Source: Trifolium pratense (lineage: Eukaryota; Streptophyta; Magnoliopsida; Fabales; Fabaceae). Taken from it: 64,000 bases of DNA. Shown one piece after another: positions 23,165 through 36,057 of this stretch. The translations under genes and the position numbers were made by a program. The notes under the pieces are model-generated. The model did no database searches. It had not been told where the DNA came from and saw nothing but the letters and a program-made list of their open reading frames with translations. Position 1 is the stretch's first letter; every line of letters starts with the position of its first letter. Where the stretch lies: contig NC_060061.1 of assembly GCF_020283565.1 (NCBI RefSeq), positions 310,001 to 374,000 of the forward strand, given 5' to 3'.

Positions 23165-24758
23165 CTATGAAGCACGGACTCCGACACCGACACCGCGACA
23201 CGACACGGACACGAACACGGACACTGCGACACCGTTAATGTAAAAAATATAGGACACCGACAACACTACATATTTATAAAACATATAAATTGAGAATCAA
23301 AATATATACATGTAAATTTAATTTGAGCAAGTTACTTTTTAAAAAAAGTTTTAAAACAAGATACAATTGTATTTTACCTTTAAAATGTAAAAAACTAAAA
23401 ATATCGTAATTAAAATGTAATGTCTGTTGGAACAAAATTGATTTAAAAATGTTTGCCCCTAAATCTATTAAGGTTTTGATGATAACAAAGTATTAATATA
23501 CAATTGGAAGGACTAAAAATTTATTTTAAGTGTGCAGAACTTAGTTTCAGATAAGCTCTGAATAAAGCTCAGAAGACGAGTATTCAGAAGTTCACAAGGT
23601 TTCAGAAGATAATGGTCCTCAGTAGTTACAAGCATCAGAAGATGAAGTCTTCAGAACCTCTTAAAGTCTGAGCTTCGTCAAACTCTGATGATCTTCTTGA
23701 AGTCTGTGAAGATTCTCATTTGAAGGTCAACTCTCCTACCAATGAAGAAAAGGACCCTTCAACCCTGATCAGAACATCTAATCTCTTTTTGTCTGTCCAC
23801 TCTTGAGAACGTGGGATATCAGACTTATTAGCTGAATAAGGAAAGTCTTCTCTGCACATGGTCAAAGTGTCTGAAACTCTTTCTCTATTTTGGAAACGAC
23901 CAAACTGCATCAGACAAGTTGCTTGAAGACAAAGGATATCTTCATCAACGGTCATCTTTGCAACGACTCTTTCTCAGTTCTATATATACTAGAAGAATCA
24001 AGTTGCAAATTAATCATCAATCTTACACGCGCTCGAACAAACTCTGAATTTACGAATACAAGCTCTGAACCTCTGAACTAGTGTTTTTAACTCTTGGTCC
24101 AAATACTTTGTATTCATTGTATTTGCTCATTAAGGTTCTCTTAAGAGCAGTTGTATTCTTTCAACTACTTTATTATCTCTATTATTTTGAGAAGTCTTAA
24201 GCTTGTGTGCTTAAGTGAGAAGTCTTAAGCTTGTGTGCTTGAGCATTGTTGTGAAGTCTCTTGCTTGTGTGCTTGAGCAGTTGTAATCTTGTGTGATTAT
24301 AGTGAAATCCCTTGGAAGTGCAAGGGGACTGGACTACTCTCGTTTTGTGAGAGGAACCAGTATAAATTGCTTGTGTACTTTCTCTCTCTCTTATCTTCTT
24401 ATTATTTGTGTTACCTATCCGCTGCTAACGTAGCTAAGTTAAGAACTTTGAAAAAGTTTTAACTTGGCTAAAACACAATTCAACCCCCCCCCCCCCCCCC
24501 TTCTTGTGTTTTCACACCTTCAATGTCTTCAATCCCTCATTGATCAATATTGTTATTTCTATACATATTTTTGGGACACTTGTCCGACACGTGTCATACA
24601 AGTGTCTTACATGTGTTGGACACCTATCAAAGGAGTGTCAAACTAAAGGAAAAATTAAATTTTTTCCGACACAGATATGAGCTATCCGACACGTGTCGGA
24701 CACCGACACGTGTCGAACACCGCGGCACGCCTAATCATAGAGGTGTCGGTGCTTCCTA
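23165..24758. mobile_element. MITE with 9-bp TSD, U4, interrupted by a solo LTR
   Basis: TSD ACTTGTATG at 23156-23164 and 24759-24767. The element is split by the solo LTR at 23425-24522, which shows that the MITE inserted first. Confidence 0.85.
23425..24522 (+). mobile_element. SIRE/Maximus-like solo LTR (1,098 bp), U4
   Basis: Starts TGTTGGAACAAAATTG and ends CACACCTTCA, flanked by a 5-bp duplication ATGTC (23420-23424, 24523-24527). It has a TATA box (TATATATA at 23981), a leader with repeated AGTCTTAAGCTTGTGTGCTT motifs (24193-24260), and near the 3' end a hairpin (AAAACACAA … TTGTGTTTT) holding a ~17-20-base C run. The layout fits Copia/SIRE LTRs of legumes. No internal region is present, so it is a solo LTR left by LTR-LTR recombination. 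Short reading frames inside are not supported. Confidence 0.88.
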
Positions 24759-25399
24759 ACTTGTATGTGTTATTAATTAGTGGGTTAAAACTTAAAAGTG
24801 CAGTAAATTATATCAAAAATAAAAAATAAAAATTGCAGCATATTTATGGCGGTTTAGGCCACCACAAAATGTCACATTTCTTGCAGAAACATTTACTAGC
24901 GGCTTTAGCCGCCACAACATAAAAGTTATTATTTTTTTTTTTAAGGGTAAATGATCATTTACCCCCCTCTGCAAAATAAGCAAATTTTCGTTTACGTCCT
25001 TATGTAGATTTTTTTTCTGTTTACCCCCTGTAAAAAATAGATTCCCTCGTTTTGCCCCCTGGGTGTACAGCAGGACACTGACTATGCAAATTTGCTGATG
25101 TGGCTTGTACACGTGGAAAAGATTATTTATATTTATTTTTTTAATTCCACGTCAGATAATATTTTTTTCAACAAAAAATTTAATTTTTTTTCCTACAAAA
25201 TTAAAAAAACGATTTTTTTTCCAAAATAAAAAATCCTACAAAAGAAATTTAAATTATTTTTCGTACAAAATAAAAAAAAACAAATTTTCTTTTTTTTTTT
25301 TCAAAAATAAAAAAATCCTACGAATCAAATTTTTTTCCTACAAAATTTTAATAAAATTTCCTACAAATACATTTTTTCCGTACAAAATTATTATATTTT

Positions 25400-25918
25400 T
25401 CCTAAAATTAAAAAACAAATTTTCTTATTTTGCTCCCAAATAAAGTTTATTTCCAAAATAAAGCTTTTAAAGATTTATTTTCAAATCTTTTTGAATTAAA
25501 AAAAAAAAATAGAATCTTCGCCGGAATCGTTTGCTTACACCGTCGTGATTGTATTCGTCGTCGTCTTCTACTTCGTTGTTGTCTTATGCTTCTTTCTATT
25601 TTTCTAGTTCTAGGGCAAATGATTTTGGTAGAAGAGAAAAACATGAATCAAACTTATTTTTCTATTTTTTTTAATTCAAAGAGATTAACAAAAAAAAAAA
25701 AAAAATTTGTTTTTAAAAAATAAAGATTATGTTTTTTTTTTAATTCAAAAAAATTTGAAAATAAATCTTTCAAATTTTTATTTTGGAAATAAACTTTATT
25801 TCGGAGTAAATTTTTATTTTTGGAGCAAAATAAGAAAATTATTTTATTTTTTCTTTGGAAATTTTTCAAATTCGCTTAGGGATTTTTTTTAAAAAAATTT
25901 AGGAAAAAAATTTTGGGG
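25400..25918. repeat. AT-rich inverted repeat, U4
   Basis: Same fold-back structure, with an extra TTCGCTTAGGG segment near 25872 that U5, U6, U7 and U8 also have, in slightly varied form. Confidence 0.6.
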
Positions 25919-26269
25919 AAAAAAAATAAGAAAGTTGAATTATCAACTTGATCGTTTCAAATTATGCACACAAGATATTTAGTAGAATTGTTCATAATAA
26001 TATACTTAAATAAATTTAGAATATTAGTATATATTTATGTTCAAAATAATATACTCCGTATTATTAGAATTTATAATTTTTTTTGAATATTTTTAAGATT
26101 CATTAGCTTTTTATTGATTTATTTTTTGGATATGATTTATAAATTTGTTTTTGTTTTAACTCTATTTATAGAGCAATGAGTAAACTTTTAGAAGTAAACT
26201 TTTCCGCATAAAATATTTTCTATATAATTCTGCAATTACATACCACAAAACAACTCATAATCATTTGCA

Positions 26270-27464
26270 ATGGATGAAGANNNNNNNNNNNNNNNNNNNN
26301 NNNNNNNNNNNNNNNNNNNNNNNNNNNNNNNNNNNNNNNNNNNNNNNNNNNNNNNNNNNNNNNNNNNNNNNNNNNNNNNNNNNNNNNNNNNNNNNNNNNN
26401 NNNNNNNNNNNNNNNNNNNNNNNNNNNNNNNNNNNNNNNNNNNNNNNNNNNNNNNNNNNNNNNNNNNNNNNNNNNNNNNNNNNNNNNNNNNNNNNNNNNN
26501 NNNNNNNNNNNNNNNNNNNNNNNNNNNNNNNNNNNNNNNNNNNNNNNNNNNNNNNNNNNNNNNNNNNNNNNNNNNNNNNNNNNNNNNNNNNNNNNNNNNN
26601 NNNNNNNNNNNNNNNNNNNNNNNNNNNNNNNNNNNNNNNNNNNNNNNNNNNNNNNNNNNNNNNNNNNNNNNNNNNNNNNNNNNNNNNNNNNNNNNNNNNN
26701 NNNNNNNNNNNNNNNNNNNNNNNNNNNNNNNNNNNNNNNNNNNNNNNNNNNNNNNNNNNNNNNNNNNNNNNNNNNNNNNNAGTTACAGGTATTTCTAATA
26801 ACATACTATAATGTTTGTTCTTGATTATTTTTTTGTGTCTGTTCTTATGAAAATAATTATATAATAATAATAATAATAATAGTATTTTTCATTAATGCAA
26901 TTGTTTTTTTTTTGTCTAGTATCAAGCGATAGTCGTAAGGGCTTGCTAATAATCATTGGTGGTTTGCTCTTGGCTTCTGCCGTCATCGTCGCGATCTTGG
27001 CATGTGTTATCGTCCGTGAAAATCCTAGCCTCCCAACATTTGGAGTTAAATCAGCTACCTTGAATCCTACAATAATATCTTCTAGACTCATTTTTGAATT
27101 GGACATTGTATTCAATGTTTCGAATAACAACAACTGGCATAAGGCTTTTTACAACACTGTTTCTATTAACCTGATTAATAGCAACATGAGTAACCGAACC
27201 ACTCTTGCCTCTACCTCATTGGAACCTTTTCAAACAAAAGATAGTGACACTGCATACAAAGAAGCTCAACTCAACAACATTGATGTTCCTATTTCTAATG
27301 GAACAACGGTTGACTTTGAGATTGGGTTGTCCAGTATTGTCAAGTTGAAGAGTTTATTAAAAAGTAAGCATAAATCTTTGAATGTTGTTTGTAGGCCTCT
27401 TAGCATGTCTTATAATCCAGCATCAGAAAATTGGGTTTTAGTGCATGGTTTAACATGCGAGTGA
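26270..27464 (+). CDS. LEA2/NHL protein, U4 (first exon split by assembly gap)
   Basis: Exon 1 is 26270-26280 plus 26781-26788, with 500 N between. If the Ns are ignored the exon reads exactly as in other copies. Exon 2 is 26920-27464. The encoded protein would equal U2. The intron lacks the AGTTGCATTGATTA segment seen elsewhere (near 26852). Confidence 0.75.
26281..26780. other. Assembly gap (500 N)
   Basis: A round-number run of N. The left flank ends GATGAAGA and the right starts AGTTACAG, which together make the uninterrupted exon 1 of the other units. The gap therefore either has zero length or hides a whole number of units. Confidence 0.97.
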
Positions 27465-28422
27465 TTGATGAATTAATAGGAGGAGTACTTGGCTACTATG
27501 ACTTATTAATTAGTATTATTTTTTTATTGTTTTCAATTTAGAATATTCCATTAGTTATTGTTGAAATTAGTTATCATTACTATTTGGTGTAACTAATTGA
27601 ATTAATTTTGATTTGATTTATTGAAATTAGTTATAATTTTTTCTGCTTTTTTTTGTTGAATAGTTGATTTATATTTTTTATATTTGAACATTTCTCAATA
27701 TTAATTATATTTCTTTCGTCTTACTTTTTTAACTAATTATATTTCTTTCTTACTATCCAAAATTCGTGAGTGTTAAAATATTGTGTGTGTGTGTGTGTGT
27801 GTGTTTTTTTTTTTACTGAAGTGCACATTTGACTTTTTGAGAAATAAGATATGAAGATCATTATGATTTAATTCAATTGTTTAATTTCAATACAAGCGTT
27901 AAAAATAAAACTCACAATGTGTGTTTGATTTGCTTTAAAAACATTGGACTGAACCACTTTTGTTATACCCTGTTTAATTTGGAATAGTTATGAGACCGAC
28001 ATATTTGATAGGAAGGGACAGAACAAAAACAAGATTTTTTGTCTCTCACTGAAGCACATGACAACTTTTTGTCCACAGTACAACTATAAAAAATACGAAA
28101 TACTAATTTTATTTTCGAATATAAAAATATTATCGCCTTGTATCTTTGCCCTGTATTATCTTGTTCTGTACTGTTCTGTCAAATCCTTAATGTTTTTACG
28201 AATCAAACGCACCACATTGATTTTTAAAAATAATCATTATCATTAGGATTTGAGGAACTTCATATTAAAACACGATTATTCAATTTAAAATACTATGCAA
28301 CACATATACTTCATCGAAATTTGACACTTTGAAAAACAAAAACAAAAAACTCTACAACCTAGAGAAACTTTATTCGAGACACGACATCAAGAAGAAAAAA
28401 AATGCAACAACCGTGAATTGAA

Positions 28423-29203
28423 CTAACTACTTGTTGATTCTTGATTATCATTTTTGCGGCTAATTTTCTGAAGCACTTCTACCACATGACTCATGGTAGG
28501 TCTCTTGTCTTTCTCTTCTTCAACACATTGTAAAGCCACTTCAGCCAAAGTTTCAACTTCATTTTCATCACAACCTTCTTCAATGTTGGGATCCATAATT
28601 TCTTTAACCCATGAAATACTTTCATTTCTTTTCTCTCTCAACCACATAACCAAACCTAGCTTCTCTTGTCCATTTCCCACATCAACATCTTTTGTTGCAC
28701 TCTTTCCAGTTATCATTTCCAACACAACTATTCAGTAGCTATAAACATCAACTTTAGATGTTATAGAATGATTCAAAATCCACTCAGGTGCCATGTAACC
28801 TCTTGTTCCTCGTATCTTTGAAAAACTAGAGAATTTAGGTTGATAGTTAGAATCCAAAAGTATGTTATGCGGTTTTACATCCCAATGCAAAATCCACTCC
28901 AAACACTCCTCGTGAATATAGGCCAAACCTTTCGCGGGTACCTAAAGCTATTTCAAACCTTTTTCCCCAATCCAATCTACTAGACTTTATATGTTCCGCT
29001 AAAGAACCCTTTTCCAAGTACTCATACACAAGCATTTGATGTTTTCGCTCTACACAATAACCATACAACTCAATCAAGTTCTTGTGGTTAAGTCTTCCAA
29101 TGCTACTAACTTCGGCGAGAAACTCCTCTTCACCTTGATTAGCTTCCTTGACTCTCTTCACCGCTATAATTCGTTGATCCAACAATATACCCTCATATAC
29201 AAT
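28423..29203 (-). pseudogene. Damaged, 5'-truncated receptor kinase, U4
   Basis: Same stop and 48-bp deletion as U3. It also has an extra G (GCGGGTACC near 28936) that shifts the frame, and a Cys→Trp change in the catalytic loop (LHWDVKPH). The extra base falls in the indel-rich stretch right of the gap and may be a sequencing error. Confidence 0.88.
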
Positions 29204-30243
29204 GCATGAGTTGTTGGAGAAAAGCAAGCTTTACAAAATGTCAATGGAACTTTATGCAAAAAGTGCTCCAGAAAGGACATGTAATTTGGACAATTCTTCA
29301 AACACTTGGATAATGCACCAAAAGTCTGTGTAAAACATCAGTTTTTCTGAGATTAGAAGCAACATAGGCCTGTAAAGCAAGATTACAATGTTGGATTTGA
29401 GTTTGATCAGAAACTTGTCATGAATATGTACCTATAAATCAGCTTCACCATGGTCACTTCTCCCCTTCGAAACTTGGTTCTCAAGAAAGATAAATTCATG
29501 CTCTTGGTGTCATTGGAAAGATGGAATCCTCCTCTACAACTTAGATGTTGATGACTTGTCCTGAATACATTGGTAGCATATAGAAAACTGGCCACCAAAA
29601 TTCAAACTTAAAGCTGTCTGACACTAGAAAAAAATTCTAAGTGTTTTTGACAGTTTTTACAATTTGACATCTCATGTTTCCTAGTTGTTATAAGCCATTC
29701 ATGAACTCTTCTGAATCCAAACTCTTCACCATGATATAGTATCATATGAAATATTAAATTGAAGCTCTTTTTTGCTCAAAATGGATGCTTGGATTGGAAG
29801 TTATAAGCTTGCAAAGTCATGCACTTGATAAGGTCAAAAACAACTTAGAAAAAATTTCTAAGTGTTATTTCAACAATTTGGAGAATCAACTTTGGTCATC
29901 CACTTTAAGCATTGTAAAGATCCTTTTGACTTCAAATCTTTTTACCACATTTCAATATGCCATGATAGCTTTCTAAAGAGTCGTTGTTTGCAAATTTATG
30001 ATACTTGAGGAAGAAGATATGATCTTGAAACGTTGGCTCCATGAACATGAAATTTTCTATACTTAGAAAAATTTCAAAACCCTAGTCTTTGATTTTTGGA
30101 ACCTTTTCTTGACTTTCTTGATTCAAAACCATATCTTACCAAAGAGGTAAGCACAACAAGATATCTTGTATTTTATTATTTTTTTTATTAATGATGCATG
30201 AGAATATGAGGTGGGATCTTAGGTCAAAAATTAGGGTATGACA
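29204..30243 (-). mobile_element. Ogre-like LTR fragment, U5
   Basis: Minus-strand LTR start at 30243. Single-base indels near 29408, 29624 and 29869 are unique to this copy. Confidence 0.6.
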
Positions 30244-30471
30244 GTTTTGCAGAGAGAGGAAGAATACCGAAAACAGTTGTTGGGGGGGTGGTGGTGGTTT
30301 GTTGAGAAAAGAAATGAAGAGATGAGAAGGGCTTTGTGTTGGTGGTGGTTTGTTTGTTTGTTTTGTGTGATTGTTAAGGGAGAGAGAACGAAAATGAAGT
30401 GATGAGAGGAGGTGGGATTTTTTTTTTACGCAAGTAGGTGAGATATGAGGGAGAGTAAAAGGACTTGTATG

Positions 30472-32077
30472 CTATGAAGCACGGACTCCGACACCGACAC
30501 CGCGACACGACACAGACACGAACACGGGACACTGCGACACCGTTAATGTAAAAAATATAGGACCCCGACAACACTACATATTTATAAAACATATAAATTG
30601 AGAATCAAAATATATACATGTAAATTTAATTTTGAGCAAGTTTACTTTTTAAAAAAAGTTTTAAAACAAGATACAATTGTATTTTACCTTTAAAATGTAA
30701 AAAACTAAAAAATATCGTAATTAAAATGTAATGTCTGTTGGAACAAAATTGATTTAAAAATGTTTGCCCCCTAAATCTATTAAGGTTTTGATGATAACAA
30801 AGTATTAATATACAATTGGAAGGACTAAAAATTTATTTTAAGTGTGCAGAAACTTAGTTTCAGATAAGGGCTCTGAATAAAGCTTAGAAGGACGAGTATT
30901 CAGAAGTTCACAAGGTTTCAGAAGATAATGGTCCTCAGTAGTTACAAGCATCAGAAGATGAAGTCTTCAGAACCTCTTAAAGTCTGAGCTTCGTCAAACT
31001 CTGATGATCTTCTTGAAGTCTGTGGAAGATTCTCATTTGAAGGTCAACTCTCCTACCAATGAAGAAAAGGACCCTTCAACCCTGATCAGAACATCTAATC
31101 TCTTTTTGTCTGTCCACTCTTGAGAACGTGGGATATCAGACTTATTAGCTGAATAAGGAAAGTCTTCTCTGCACATGGTCAAAGTGTCTGAAACTCTTTC
31201 TCTATTTTGGAAACGACCAAACTGCATCAGACAAGTTGCTTGAAGACAAAGGATATCTTCATCAACGGTCATCTTTGCAACGACTCTTTCTCAGTTCTAT
31301 ATATACTAGAAGAATCAAGTTGCAAATTAATCATCAATCTTACACGCGCTCGAACAAACTCTGAATTTACGAATACAAGCTCTGAACCTCTGAACTAGTG
31401 TTTTTAACTCTTGGTCCAAATACTTTGTATTCATTGTATTTGCTCATTAAGGTTCTCTTAAGAGCAGTTGTATTCTTTCAACTACTTTATTATCTCTATT
31501 ATTTTGAGAAGTCTTAAGCTTGTGTGCTTAAGTGAGAAGTCTTAAGCTTGTGTGCTTGAGCATTGTTGTGAAGTCTCTTGCTTGTGTGCTTGAGCAGTTG
31601 TAATCTTGTGTGATTATAGTGAAATCCCTTGGAAGTGCAAGGGGACTGGACTACTCTCGTTTTGTGAGAGGAACCAGTATAAATTGCTTGTGTACTTTCT
31701 CTCTCTCTTATCTTCTTATTATTTGTGTTACCTATCCGCTGCTAACGTAGCTAAGTTAAGAACTTTGAAAAAGTTTTAACTTGGCTAAAACACAATTCAA
31801 CCCCCCCCCCCCCACCCCCTTCTTGTGTTTTCACACCTTCAATGTCTTCAATCCCTCATTGATCAATATTGTTATTTCTATACATATTTTTGGGACACTT
31901 GTCCGACACGTGTCATACAAGTGTCTTACATGTGTTGGACACCTATCAAAGGAGTGTCAAACTAAAGGAAAAATTAAATTTTTTCCGACACAGATATGAG
32001 CTATCCGACACGTGTCGGACAACGACACGTGTCGAACACCGCGGCACGCCTAATCATAGAGGTGTCGGTGCTTCCTA
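30472..32077. mobile_element. MITE with 9-bp TSD, U5, interrupted by a solo LTR
   Basis: TSD ACTTGTATG at 30463-30471 and 32078-32086; split by the solo LTR at 30736-31841. The right half has GGACAACGACACG, as in U6, in place of GGACACCGACACG. Confidence 0.85.
30736..31841 (+). mobile_element. SIRE/Maximus-like solo LTR, U5
   Basis: Same insertion point and ATGTC duplication (30731-30735, 31842-31846) as in U4 and U6, so it was copied with the unit rather than inserted three times. The C run is interrupted by one A (CCCACCCCC). Confidence 0.88.
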
Positions 32078-32712
32078 ACTTGTATGTGTTATTAATTAGT
32101 GGGTTAAAACTTAAAAGTGCAGTAAATTATATCAAAAATAAAAAATAAAAATTGCAGCATATTTATGGCGGTTTAGGCCACCACAAAATGTCACATTTCT
32201 TGCAGAAACATTTACTAGCGGCTTTAGCCGCCACAACATAAAAGTTATTATTTTTTTTAAGGGTAAATGATCATTTACCCCCCTCTGCAAAATAAGCAAA
32301 TTTTCGTTTACGTCCTTATGTAGATTTTTTTTCTGTTTACCCCCTGTAAAAAATAGATTCCCTCGTTTTGCCCCCTGGTGTACAGCAGGACACTGACTAT
32401 GCAAATTTGCTGATGTGGCTTGTACACGTGGAAAAGATTATTTATATTTATCTTTTTAATTCCACGTCAGATAATATTTTTTTCAACAAAAAATTTAATT
32501 TTTTTTCCTACAAAATTAAAAAAACGATTTTTTTTCCAAAATAAAAAATCCTACAAAAGAAATTTAAATTATTTTTCGTACAAAATAAAAAAAAACAAAT
32601 TTTTTTTTTTTTTTCAAAAATAAAAAAATCCTAGGAATCAAATTTTTTTCCTACAAAATTTTAATAAAATTTCCTACAAATACATTTTTTCCGTACAAAA
32701 TTATTATATTTT

Positions 32713-33227
32713 TCCTAAAATTAAAAAACAAATTTTCTTATTTTGCTCCCAAATAAAGTTTATTTCCAAAATAAAGCTTTTAAAGATTTATTTTCAAATC
32801 TTTTTGAATTAAAAAAAAAAATAGAATCTTCGCCGGAATCGTTTGCTTACACCGTCGTGATTGTATTCGTCGTCGTCTTCTACTTCGTTGTTGTCTTATG
32901 CTTCTTTCTATTTTTCTAGTTCTAGGGCAAATGATTTTGGTAGAAGAGAAAAACATGAATCAAACTTATTTTTCTATTTTTTTTTAATTCAAAGAGATTA
33001 ACAAAAAAAAAAAAAATTGTTTTTAAAAAATAAAGATTATGTTTTTTTTTAATTCAAAAAAAATTGAAAATAAATCTTTCAAATTTTTATTTTGGAAATA
33101 AACTTTATTTCGGAGTAAATTTTTATTTTTGGAGCAAAATAAGAAAATTATTTTATTTTTTCTTTGGAAATTTTTCAAATTCGCTTAGGGATTTTTTTTA
33201 AAAAAATTTAGGAAAAAAAATTTGGGG
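32713..33227. repeat. AT-rich inverted repeat, U5
   Basis: Same fold-back structure as in U4. Confidence 0.6.
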
Positions 33228-33578
33228 AAAAAAAATATGAAAGTTGAATTATCAACTTGATCGTTTCAAATTATGCACACAAGATATTTAGTAGAATTGT
33301 TCATAATAATATACTTAAATAAATTTAGAATATTAGTATATATTTATGTTCAAAATAATATACTCCGTATTATTAGAATTTATAATTTTTTTTGAATATT
33401 TTTAAGATTCATTAGCTTTTTATTGATTTATTTTTTGGATATGATTTATAAATTTGTTTTTGTTTTAACTCTATTTATAGAGCAATGAGTAAACTTTTAG
33501 AAGTAAACTTTTCCGCATAAAATATTTTCTATATAATTCTGCAATTACATACCACAAAACAACTCATAATCATTTGCA

Positions 33579-33672
33579 ATGGATGAAGAAGTTACAGGTA
33601 TTTCTAATAACATACTATAATGTTTGTTCTTGATTATTTTTTTTGGGTCTGTTCTTATGAAAAGTTGCATTG

Positions 33673-33720
<48 letters not shown>

Positions 33721-34314
33721 TAATAATAATAATATTTTTCATTGATGCAATTGTTTTTTTTTTGTCTAGTATCAAGCGATAGTCGTAAGGGCTTGCTAAT
33801 AATCATTGGTGGTTTGCTCTTGGCTTCTGCTGTCATCGTCGCGATCTTGGCATGTGTTATCGTCCGTGAAAATCCTAGCCTCCCAACATTTGGAGTTAAA
33901 TCAGCTACCTTGAATCCTACAATATTATCTTCTAGACTCGTTTTTGAATTGGACATTGTCTTCAATGTTTCGAATAACAACAACTGGCATAAGGCTTTTT
34001 ACAACACTGTTTCTATTAACCTGATTAATAGCAACATGAGTAACCGAACCACTCTTGCCTCTACCTCATTGGAACCTTTTCAAACAAAAGATAGTTACAC
34101 TGCATACAAAGAAGCTCAACTCAACAACATTGATGTTCCTATTTCTAATGGAACAACGGTTGACTTTGAGATTGTGTTGTCCAGTATTGTCAAGTTGAAG
34201 AGTTTATTAAAAAGTAAGCATAGATCTTTGAATGTTGTTTGTAGGCCTCTTAGCATGTGTTATAATCCAGCATCAGAAAATTGGGTTTTAGTGCATGGTT
34301 TAACATGTGAGTGA
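33579..34314 (+). CDS. LEA2/NHL protein, U5
   Basis: Exons 33579-33597 and 33770-34314; 187 residues identical to U1 and U6. The intron carries a long AAT tract (about 33677-33734). Confidence 0.85.
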
Positions 34315-35277
34315 TTGATGAATTAATAGGAGGGAGTACTTGGCTACTATGACTTATTAATTAGCATTATTTTTTTATTGTTTTCAATAGTAGAATATTC
34401 CATTAGTTATTATTGAAATTAGTTATCATTACTATTTGGTGTAACTAATTGAATTTAATTTTGATTTGATTTATTGAAATTAGTTATAATTTTTTCTGCT
34501 TTTTTTTGTTGAATAGTTGATTTATATTTTTTATATTTGAACATTTCTCAATATTAATTATATTTCTTTCGTCTTACTTTTTTAACTAATTATATTTCTT
34601 TCTTACTATCCAAAATTCGTGAGTGTTAAAATATTGTGTGTGTGTGTGTGTGTGTGTTTTTTTTTTTTTACTGAAGTGCACATTTGACTTTTTGAGAAAA
34701 TAAGATATGAAGATCATTATGATTTAATTCAATTGTTTAATTTCAATACAAGCGTTAAAAATAAAACTCACAATGTGTGTTTGATTTGCTTAAAAACATT
34801 GGACTGGACCACTTTTGTTGTACCCTGTTTAATTTGGAACTAGTTATGAGACCGACAAATTAGATAGGAAGGGACAGAACAAAAACAAGATTTTTTGTCT
34901 CTCACTGAAGCACATGACAATTTTTTGTCCACAGTACAACTATAAAAAATACGAAATACTAATTTTATTTTCGAATATAAAAATATTATCGCCTTGTATC
35001 TTTGCCCTGTATTATCTTGTTCTGTACTGTTCTGTCAAATCCTTACTGTTTTACGAATCAAACACACCACATTGATTTTTAAAAATAATCATTATCATTA
35101 GGATTTGAGGAACTTCATATTAAAACACGATTATTCAATTTAAAACACTATGCAACACATATACTTCATCGAAATTTGACACTTTGAAAAACAAAAACAA
35201 AAAACTCTACAACCTAGAGAAACTTTATTCGAGACACGACATCAAGAAGAAAAAAAATGCAACAACCGTGAATTGAA

Positions 35278-36057
35278 CTAACTACTTGTTGATTCTTGAT
35301 TATCATTTTCGCGGCTAATTTTCTGAAGCACTTCTACCACATGACTCATGGTAGGTCTCTTGTCTTTCTCTTCTTCAACACATTGTAAAGCCACTTCAGC
35401 CAAAGTTTCAACTTCATTTTCATCACAACCTTCTTCAATGTTGGGATCCATAATTTCTTTAACCCATGAAATACTTTCATTTCTTTTCTCTCTCAACCAC
35501 ATAACCAAACCTAGCTTCTCTTGTCCATTTCCCACATCAACATCTTTTGTTGCACTCTTTCCAGTTATCATTTCCAACACAACTATTCAGTAGCTATAAA
35601 CATCAACTTTAGATGTTATAGAATGATTCAAAATCCACTCAGGTGCCATGTAACCTCTTGTTCCTCGTATCTTTGAAAAACTAGAGAATTTAGGTTGATA
35701 GTTAGAATCCAAAAGTATGTTATGCGGTTTTACATCGCAATGCAAAATCCACTCCAAACACTCCTCGTGAATATAGGCCAAACCTTTCGCGGTACCTAAA
35801 GCTATTTCAAACCTTTTTCCCCAATCCAATCTACTAGACTTTATATGTTCCGCTAAAGAACCCTTTTCCAAGTACTCATACACAAGCATTTGATGTTTTC
35901 GCTCTACACAATAACCATACAACTCAATCAAGTTCTTGTGGTTAAGTCTTCCAATGCTACTAACTTCGGCGAGAAACTCCTCTTCACCTTGATTAGCTTC
36001 CTTGACTCTCTTCACCGCTATAATTCGTTGATCCAACAATATACCCTCGTATACAAT
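35278..36057 (-). pseudogene. Damaged, 5'-truncated receptor kinase, U5
   Basis: Carries the same premature stop and 48-bp DFG deletion as U3 and U4, without the U4 frameshift. The 3' end reads SRENDNQ (as in U1/U2) while U3/U4 read SRKNDNQ, so the tail was exchanged with another allele. Confidence 0.9.

Larger units (their letters stand above)
21899..29203. repeat. Tandem array unit U4 (7,305 bp including 500 N)
   Basis: Contains the nested solo LTR and the 500-N gap. Left of the gap it matches U5/U6. Right of the gap LEA2 and its 3' flank match U2, so it may be a contig join between different copies. Confidence 0.85.
29204..36057. repeat. Tandem array unit U5 (6,854 bp)
   Basis: Same architecture as U4 with the solo LTR. 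Many single-base indels against all other copies lie in 29,400-31,030, continuing the pattern of the right-hand contig end. Confidence 0.92.

Noticed and set aside
23716..24081. Frames of 79 and 63 codons conserved in U4-U6
   Set aside because: Both are inside the solo LTR and repeat because it was copied with the unit.
26220..26824. Long reading frames made almost wholly of unknown residues
   Set aside because: They are the 500-N gap translated in several frames and carry no information.
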